This document shows positions 60,342 to 64,000 of a stretch of 64,000 nucleotides of DNA, one piece after another (the stretch's first letter is position 1; each line of letters opens with the position of its first letter). The stretch covers positions 62,001-126,000 of the forward strand of contig JACKLO010000012.1 of the NCBI GenBank assembly GCA_024235915.1, given 5' to 3'. The position numbers and the translations under genes were made by a program. Below the pieces are notes generated by a model. The model was not told where the DNA came from. It worked only from the letters and a program-made list of their open reading frames with translations, and made no database searches. This DNA comes from Burkholderiaceae bacterium. Lineage in GTDB: Bacteria > Pseudomonadota > Gammaproteobacteria > Burkholderiales > Burkholderiaceae_C.

Positions 60342-61004
60342 ATGAGCCTCGTCTTTCCTGCGCCCGCCCCCGTGGTCCTGCCCGTGGCCGGCGGTGGCGG
60401 CTTTCCTGTGCACCGCATCTACTGCGTGGGCCGCAACTACGCCGAACATGCCCAGGAGATGGGCTTTTCCGGCCGCGAGCCGCCGTTCTTCTTCATGAAG
60501 CCCAACGACGCCCTGGTGCCGGTGGCCGAAGGTGAGACGGGCACCATCGCTTACCCGTCGCTCACGGCCAACCTGCACCACGAGGTGGAACTGGTGGTCG
60601 CGCTCGGCCCGGGCGGCAAGATCTTCGGCTATGCCAATGGCCTGGACATGACCCGTCGCGACCTGCAGGGCGAGATGAAGAAGCAGGGCCGTCCCTGGGA
60701 GATCGGCAAGGCCTTCGAGCAGTCCGCGCCGATCGGGCCGATCGTGCCGCTGACCGCCACGGGTGAACTCAACACCGGCGCCATCACCATTGACGTCAAT
60801 GGTCAGCGCCGCCAGACCGGGGACCTGAAGGACCTGATCTGGAACGTGGCCGAGACGCTGGAGAAGCTGGCCGAGGCCTGGACACTGCAAGCCGGCGACC
60901 TCATCTTCACGGGCACGCCCGCCGGCGTGGGCGCGGTGGTCCGCGGCGACCTCATGGAAGCCCGCATCGCCGGCCTGCCGGATCTCAAGGTGCGGGTCGC
61001 CTGA
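60342..61004 (+). CDS. Fumarylacetoacetate hydrolase family protein (fumarylpyruvate hydrolase type)
   Basis: 220 residues. FPVHRIYCVGRNYAEHAQEM, the metal ligands in HHEVELVVALG, and DLIFTGTPAGVGAV near the end are characteristic of short FAH enzymes such as NagK, which splits fumarylpyruvate in gentisate breakdown. The next gene, 17 bases on, codes a maleylpyruvate/maleylacetoacetate isomerase, which supports a ring-cleavage role. No ring-cleaving dioxygenase is in the window. Confidence 0.9.
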   Translation: MSLVFPAPAPVVLPVAGGGGFPVHRIYCVGRNYAEHAQEMGFSGREPPFFFMKPNDALVPVAEGETGTIAYPSLTANLHHEVELVVALGPGGKIFGYANGLDMTRRDLQGEMKKQGRPWEIGKAFEQSAPIGPIVPLTATGELNTGAITIDVNGQRRQTGDLKDLIWNVAETLEKLAEAWTLQAGDLIFTGTPAGVGAVVRGDLMEARIAGLPDLKVRVA

Positions 61005-61021
61005 CGGCGAGGTGCAGCGGC

Positions 61022-61654
61022 ATGGAGCTCTACAACTACTTCCGCAGTTCGGCCTCGTACCGGGTCCGCATCGGCCTCGCCTTCAAGGGCCTGGCCTACG
61101 ACTACAAGGCCGTGCACCTGCCGAAGAATGAGCAGACGGGCGAGTCCTACATGTCGGTGTCGGCGTCGCGCCTGGTGCCACTGCTCAAGGACGGCAACCA
61201 GGTCCTCACGCAGTCGCTGGCCATCCTGGAATACCTGGACGAGGCCCACCCCACGCCGCCGCTGCTGCCCACCGACCCGCTGGAGCGCGCGCGCGTGCGC
61301 GCCATCGCGCTGGACATCGCCTGCGAGATCCACCCGCTGAACAACCTGCGGGTGCTGCGCTACCTGGTCGGGCCGATGAAGCTGTCGGACGACGACAAGA
61401 ACCGCTGGTACCGCCACTGGGTGGAAACCGGGCTGGAAGTCGTCGAACGGCAGTTGGCCTCACGGCCGGGCACCTACTGCCACGGCGATGCGCCGACGCT
61501 GGCGGACATCTGCCTGGTGCCGCAGATCTTCAACGCGCAGCGCTTCGACTGCCGGCTGGACCACGTGCCGAACGTGATGCGGGTCTTCGACGCCTGCATG
61601 AAGCTCGACGCCTTCGAGCAGACGCGCCCGGAACGCTGTCCCGACGCCGCGTGA
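61022..61654 (+). CDS. maiA: Maleylacetoacetate/maleylpyruvate isomerase (zeta-class GST)
   Basis: 210 residues. LYNYFRSSASYRVRIGLAFK contains the SSxSxRVR glutathione site of zeta-class transferases; QSLAILEYLDEAHP and the helical C-terminal domain with GDAPTLADICLVPQIFNAQR follow. It turns the cis ring-cleavage product into the trans form, which the FAH-family neighbour then splits. Whether the natural substrate is maleylpyruvate (gentisate) or maleylacetoacetate (homogentisate) is open. Its stop overlaps the pgeF GTG. Confidence 0.92.
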   Translation: MELYNYFRSSASYRVRIGLAFKGLAYDYKAVHLPKNEQTGESYMSVSASRLVPLLKDGNQVLTQSLAILEYLDEAHPTPPLLPTDPLERARVRAIALDIACEIHPLNNLRVLRYLVGPMKLSDDDKNRWYRHWVETGLEVVERQLASRPGTYCHGDAPTLADICLVPQIFNAQRFDCRLDHVPNVMRVFDACMKLDAFEQTRPERCPDAA

Positions 61655-62388
61655 TCCGCCCCGACTGGCCAGCCCCCGTGGGTGCGTTGTGCAGCACCCG
61701 CGCCGGAGGTGTGAGCGGCGGCCCCTATGCCGCACTCAACCTCGGTGTGGCGGTAGGGGATAAACCGGCGGCCGTGGCCGCCAACCGCGAACGTTTTGCC
61801 GGCGCGCTGAACGGCGCCCAGCCGCTGTGGCTGCGGCAGGTGCATGGCGCCAAGGTGGTGAAGGCCGATGCGGCCGCGCTGGCCGCTGCAGCGCCTGAAG
61901 CCGATGCCGCCTGGACCGACGAGCCTGGCGTGGCCTGCGTGGTGCAGGTGGCCGATTGCCTGCCCGTGCTGCTGGCCCATCCGCAGGGTCGTGGCGTGGC
62001 CGCCGCTCACGCGGGCTGGCGCGGCCTGGCCGGCGGGGTCATCGACGCGGCGGTGGTGGCGTTGTGCGAAGGCACCGGGGCGGATCCGGGCGACCTGCTG
62101 GCCTGGCTGGGCCCCTGCATCGGCCTGGCCGCCTTCGAGGTGGGCGCCGACGTGCTGGACGCTTTTGCCGACGACGCGGCATTCTTCGTCCACACGCCGC
62201 GCGCCAACGGTGATGCGCGCTGGCACGCCGATCTGGCGGGCCTGGCCCGCCGCCGACTGTTTCGCCTGGGCCCGCGGCGGGTGCACGGCGGCGGCTGGTG
62301 CACCGTCAACGACCCGTCACGCTTCTTTTCCTACCGGCGCGACGGCGTCACCGGGCGGCTGGCCGCCGCCATCTGGCGCCACGCCTGA
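61651..62388 (+). CDS. pgeF: Peptidoglycan editing factor PgeF (YfiH, laccase-domain protein)
   Basis: 245 residues from a GTG at 61651 (GTGA overlap). Cu-oxidase_4/YfiH motifs: LWLRQVHGAKVV, VQVADCLPVLL with the catalytic cysteine, AAAHAGWRGLAGGV, and LGPCIGLAAFEVG. The enzyme removes wrongly placed amino acids from peptidoglycan precursors; older names call it polyphenol oxidase. Its last 72 bases overlap the convergent membrane-protein gene. Confidence 0.93.
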   Translation: MIRPDWPAPVGALCSTRAGGVSGGPYAALNLGVAVGDKPAAVAANRERFAGALNGAQPLWLRQVHGAKVVKADAAALAAAAPEADAAWTDEPGVACVVQVADCLPVLLAHPQGRGVAAAHAGWRGLAGGVIDAAVVALCEGTGADPGDLLAWLGPCIGLAAFEVGADVLDAFADDAAFFVHTPRANGDARWHADLAGLARRRLFRLGPRRVHGGGWCTVNDPSRFFSYRRDGVTGRLAAAIWRHA

Positions 62389-62655
62389 TCCTGCGGCCGC
62401 ATCGTCGACCGCTTCGTCCCGCTCAGTGACCTGTGTCGCCTGCGCCTGACCTTCCTGCAATTCCTGCGCTTCGGCCGCGCGCCGTTGACGCCGCCGCAGT
62501 GGTGTGCCCAGGATGTAGAGCAGCAAGGCCAGCGGCCCCACGCCGTAGAGCACCAGCGTCATCACCGCACCGATCACGGTGCCTTGAGGCGACAAGGCTT
62601 CGGCCACGGCCATCATCAGCACCACGTACATCCAAGCGATCGCGATCAGGTACAT
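62317..62655 (-). CDS. Small inner-membrane protein of unknown function
   Basis: 112 residues with two membrane helices (about 3-22 and 27-49, MTLVLYGVGPLALLLYILG) and a long polar, glutamine- and alanine-rich cytoplasmic tail. This pattern is common in small proteins coded next to phaC in betaproteobacteria. The tail part overlaps pgeF by 72 bases, so the true end is fixed by the stop but conservation there is doubtful. Divergent from phaC. Confidence 0.7.
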   Translation of the reverse strand: MYLIAIAWMYVVLMMAVAEALSPQGTVIGAVMTLVLYGVGPLALLLYILGTPLRRRQRRAAEAQELQEGQAQATQVTERDEAVDDAAAGSGVAPDGGGQPPGDAVAPVGKEA

Positions 62656-62675
62656 CTCGACAGGTGAATTGAGAT

Positions 62676-62690
62676 TTCATAAAATGGAAT
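62676..62690. promoter_or_regulatory. Near-palindrome upstream of phaC
   Basis: TTCATAAAATGGAAT, lying 79 bases before the phaC start, matches 13 of 15 positions with TTCATAATATGAAAT upstream of aceE. Its place in an AT-rich dip between divergent genes fits an operator or promoter element. Confidence 0.45.
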
Positions 62691-62769
62691 CGCACGTCAA
62701 CAGGTGGTAAGCGACAGGGCGTACAACCTGCGCTCGTTCACGCCAAAGCCTAGCAACAGGAGACAAGCC

Positions 62770-64000
62770 TTGAGCACCCAGCGTAACGCCCGCGGCCGCC
62801 AGACCGGTGCGGCCGCCGCAAAGGCCCCGAAGACCGCGAAGGCGGCGCCGGCGGCACCCGCCGCCGCAGCGTCGCCGGCAGCGCCCGCTGCTGGCGACTT
62901 GGCCGGCGCGTTTGGCGCGGCTTTCTCCGACATGTTCGGCCGCCTGCAGGGCCTGGCGCTGCCGCAGGACCAGGTGGCCGGGCTGCAGGGCGACTACCTG
63001 AAGAGCGTCACCCAGATCTGGAACGACACGCTGCAGCGTCTGCAGCAGGGTGAATCCAAGCCGCTGCCAGACCGGCGTTTTGCTGCCCAGCCCTGGCTGC
63101 AGAACCCTGCCGCCGCATACACGGCGCAGATGTACCTGCTCAATGCCCGCACGCTGATGCAGATGGCCGAGTCGGTGCAGGGCGACGCCAAGACCAAGGC
63201 GCGCATCCGCTTTGCCGTGCAGCAGTGGGTGGACGCCACCAGCCCCAGCAACTTCCTGGCCTTCAACCCCGAGGCCTTGAGCAAGGCCATGGAGACCAAG
63301 GGCGAGAGCATCGCCACCGGCATGAAGCAGCTGCTGGAGGACCTGGGCAAGGGCCATGTCTCGCAGACCGACGAATCGGTGTTCGAGGTTGGCCGCAACG
63401 TGGCCACCACCGCCGGCGCCGTGGTGTTCGAGAACGAGCTGTTCCAGCTCATCGAATACAAGCCGCTGACGGCACAGGTGCACGAGCGCCCGATGCTGTT
63501 CGTGCCGCCGTGCATCAACAAGTACTACATCCTCGACCTGCAGCCGGAGAATTCCGTCATCCGCTACACGGTGGAGCAGGGGCACCGCGTCTTCGTCGTC
63601 AGCTGGCGCAACCCGGACGACAGCCTCAAGGACAAGACCTGGGACGACTACATCGAGGAAGGCCCGATCCGCGCCATCGAGGTGGTGCGCGAGATCAGTG
63701 GTGCGCAGACCATCAACACCCTGGGCTTCTGCGTCGGCGGCACCATCCTGTCCACCGCGCTGGCCGTGCTGGCGGCGCGCGGCGAGCAGCCGGCCGAGAG
63801 CGTGACGCTGCTGACCACACTGCTGGACTTCAGCGACACCGGCATCCTCGACATCTTCGTCGACGAGGCGTCGGTGCGGCTGCGCGAGATGACCATCGGC
63901 GCCCAGGCGCCCACCGGCCCGGGGTTGCTGAAGGGCCAGGAACTGGCCACCACCTTCAGCTTCCTGCGGCCGAACGACCTGGTCTGGAACTACGTGGTCG
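62770..64000 (+). CDS. phaC: Class I poly(3-hydroxyalkanoate) synthase (partial, runs off the window)
   Basis: 410 residues visible. After an alanine/lysine-rich start, DMFGRLQGLALPQDQVAGLQ and PLPDRRFAAQPWLQNPAAAY open the conserved part, KPLTAQVHERPMLFVPPCIN follows, and the lipase-like box GFCVGGT gives the active cysteine at residue 321. It polymerises hydroxyacyl-CoA into PHB. The start is probably TTG at 62770, with AGGAG seven bases before; no ATG occurs in a suitable place. The C-terminal third lies outside. Confidence 0.93.
   Translation, partial: MSTQRNARGRQTGAAAAKAPKTAKAAPAAPAAAASPAAPAAGDLAGAFGAAFSDMFGRLQGLALPQDQVAGLQGDYLKSVTQIWNDTLQRLQQGESKPLPDRRFAAQPWLQNPAAAYTAQMYLLNARTLMQMAESVQGDAKTKARIRFAVQQWVDATSPSNFLAFNPEALSKAMETKGESIATGMKQLLEDLGKGHVSQTDESVFEVGRNVATTAGAVVFENELFQLIEYKPLTAQVHERPMLFVPPCINKYYILDLQPENSVIRYTVEQGHRVFVVSWRNPDDSLKDKTWDDYIEEGPIRAIEVVREISGAQTINTLGFCVGGTILSTALAVLAARGEQPAESVTLLTTLLDFSDTGILDIFVDEASVRLREMTIGAQAPTGPGLLKGQELATTFSFLRPNDLVWNYVV

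Overview
The window is GC-rich (roughly two-thirds G+C), has very tight gene packing with many ATGA/GTGA stop-start overlaps, and carries a typical betaproteobacterial (Burkholderiales) gene set: aceE-aceF-lpdA with a lipoyl domain fused to LpdA, a class I PHA synthase and a phasin, an assimilatory APS reductase with siroheme sulfite reductase, a 7Fe ferredoxin, a HiPIP and a TPP riboswitch. A member of the Rubrivivax/Leptothrix/Ideonella-like families or a Comamonadaceae relative is the best guess. This rests on gene content only.

Layout. 1-4844: end of a CorC-type protein, SapC, a MarR regulator with its probable operator, a VanA/VanB-type Rieske demethylase and a MetE-like methyltransferase. 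4734-9798: DusC, an M17 aminopeptidase, PaaG, a TPR protein and a cupin. 9788-14961 (minus): an operon for a choice-of-anchor/LVIVD protein with a P-domain, a FixH/YtkA-like protein, a di-haem MauG/CcpA-type protein, a methyltransferase and a frameshifted isoprenylcysteine-methyltransferase-like gene. 15292-24510: a 9.2-kb integrated element in tRNA-Asn, described below. 24585-33824: a TonB receptor under a TPP riboswitch, ferredoxin reductase plus FdxA, sulfate assimilation (cobA-cysH-DUF934-cysI), a Tat/lipobox patatin and a phasin with a palindrome-rich promoter. 34058-41303: FHA protein, cNMP-binding-like protein, a three-part membrane iron-sulfur/ferredoxin/FAD fusion, an HDAC-family protein, a nitroreductase and a hydroxyacid dehydrogenase. 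41305-49643: MarR, ClC channel, RmuC, MFS, a glutaredoxin-like protein, PrlC and FolD. 49723-59198: a FixJ-type regulator and PAS kinase divergent from the pyruvate dehydrogenase operon. 59265-64000: HiPIP, NUDIX, a ring-cleavage hydrolase/isomerase pair, PgeF, and the start of phaC.

The most interesting object is the element at 15292-24510. It is bounded by a perfect 54-bp direct repeat of the tRNA-Asn 3' part. All its recognisable genes lie on the minus strand: tyrosine integrase next to the intact tRNA, a DnaB-N/RepA-type helicase with an iteron-like inverted-repeat array beside it, a Nu1-like small terminase, and a single gene that fuses an HK97-type prohead protease to the major capsid protein. 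No large terminase, portal, tail or lysis gene is visible. This is the pattern of a phage satellite that makes its own shell and packaging-specificity protein and relies on a helper phage for the rest. A 27-bp sequence occurs both just upstream of the fusion gene and exactly at the protease/capsid junction, suggesting how the fusion arose or how it is expressed.

Genes that work together: PhaC and the phasin in PHB storage; pyruvate dehydrogenase supplying acetyl-CoA, with a near-identical palindrome in front of aceE and phaC; CysI/CysH/CobA in sulfate reduction and sirohaem supply; VanA/VanB with the MetE-like protein in methoxy-aromatic metabolism.
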